Assembly: GCA_022560715.1 (NCBI GenBank)
Contig: JADFSQ010000138.1
Location: forward strand, 652-5,889
From: Bacteroidota bacterium
Lineage (GTDB): Bacteria; Bacteroidota; Bacteroidia; Flavobacteriales; Flavobacteriaceae
Length of the DNA stretch: 5,238 bases
Reading direction: 5' to 3'
The notes beneath the pieces are model-generated. The model was given only the letters and a program-made list of their open reading frames with translations. It made no database searches and was not told the origin of the DNA. Below, piece after piece: positions 5,153 to 5,238 of the stretch (position 1 is the first letter of the stretch; every line of letters starts with the position of its first letter). Position numbers and translations under genes: made by a program.

Positions 5153-5238
5153 ATGTTATTATTAGAATATAAAAAAATTAAGTGTATCTCGAATGATTTG
5201 ATTGATTTATTAATTGAAAATAATCTTGTATGTATCAT
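5153..5238 (+). CDS. Possible start of an unidentified plus-strand gene leaving the window
   Basis: ATG at 5153 opens 28 full codons (starting MLLLEYKKIKC and continuing ISNDLIDLLIENNLVCI) with no stop before the window edge. It is in the same frame as the 45-codon ORF, which ends three bases earlier at 5149. A purine stretch AGAGGGA at 5140-5146 lies 6 bases upstream, a reasonable Shine-Dalgarno position, although flavobacteria make little use of such sites. The predicted strand-helix pattern is protein-like, but 28 residues are too few to assign a family. Confidence 0.25.
   Translation, partial: MLLLEYKKIKCISNDLIDLLIENNLVCI

Noticed and set aside
5031..5205. Direct repeat ATTTGATTGA at 5031-5040 and 5196-5205
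   Set aside because: Ten bases of A/T/G in very AT-rich DNA. It is not at the junction and is likely chance.

Overview
The window is AT-rich and almost all of its genes lie on the minus strand. It looks like chromosome from a flavobacterium (Bacteroidota, probably Flavobacteriaceae). Three things support this. PorV and PorU are components of the type IX secretion system (T9SS), which is confined to this phylum. Two promoters fit the Bacteroidota consensus TTG-N17-23-TAnnTTTG. Ribosome-binding sites are poor, as is usual in the group. I cannot name the genus from sequence alone.

Read along the minus strand (right to left) the order is: a 5'-truncated porU (the T9SS signal-peptidase/sortase), porV (outer-membrane shuttle and docking protein of the same machinery), a strong palindromic terminator, cdd (cytidine deaminase), then pdhA (pyruvate dehydrogenase E1 alpha) followed after 3 bp by pdhC (E2, dihydrolipoamide acetyltransferase), which runs out of the window at base 1. 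From memory, porU-porV-cdd-pdhA-pdhC is a common flavobacterial gene order. The genes do not form one pathway. They form at least two transcription units: porV, with its own promoter inside the porU 3' end and its own terminator, and pdhA-pdhC, with its own promoter downstream of cdd. E1 beta is not encoded between pdhA and pdhC and must lie elsewhere.

The oddest part is the right end. PorU homology stops abruptly near 4983, after only the C-terminal ~370 residues. The C25-type peptidase domain that should follow upstream is absent. It is replaced by about 250 bp of very AT-rich sequence with stops in all minus frames, a small hairpin, and a plus-strand reading frame of 45 codons followed by another open stretch that leaves the window. 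This is either a real rearrangement or insertion that broke porU, or an assembly junction.

A second oddity is a short GC-rich palindrome-like element of the dispersed kind found in flavobacterial genomes, lying in frame inside the flexible linker of pdhC. No tRNA, rRNA, CRISPR array or recognisable transposase is visible.
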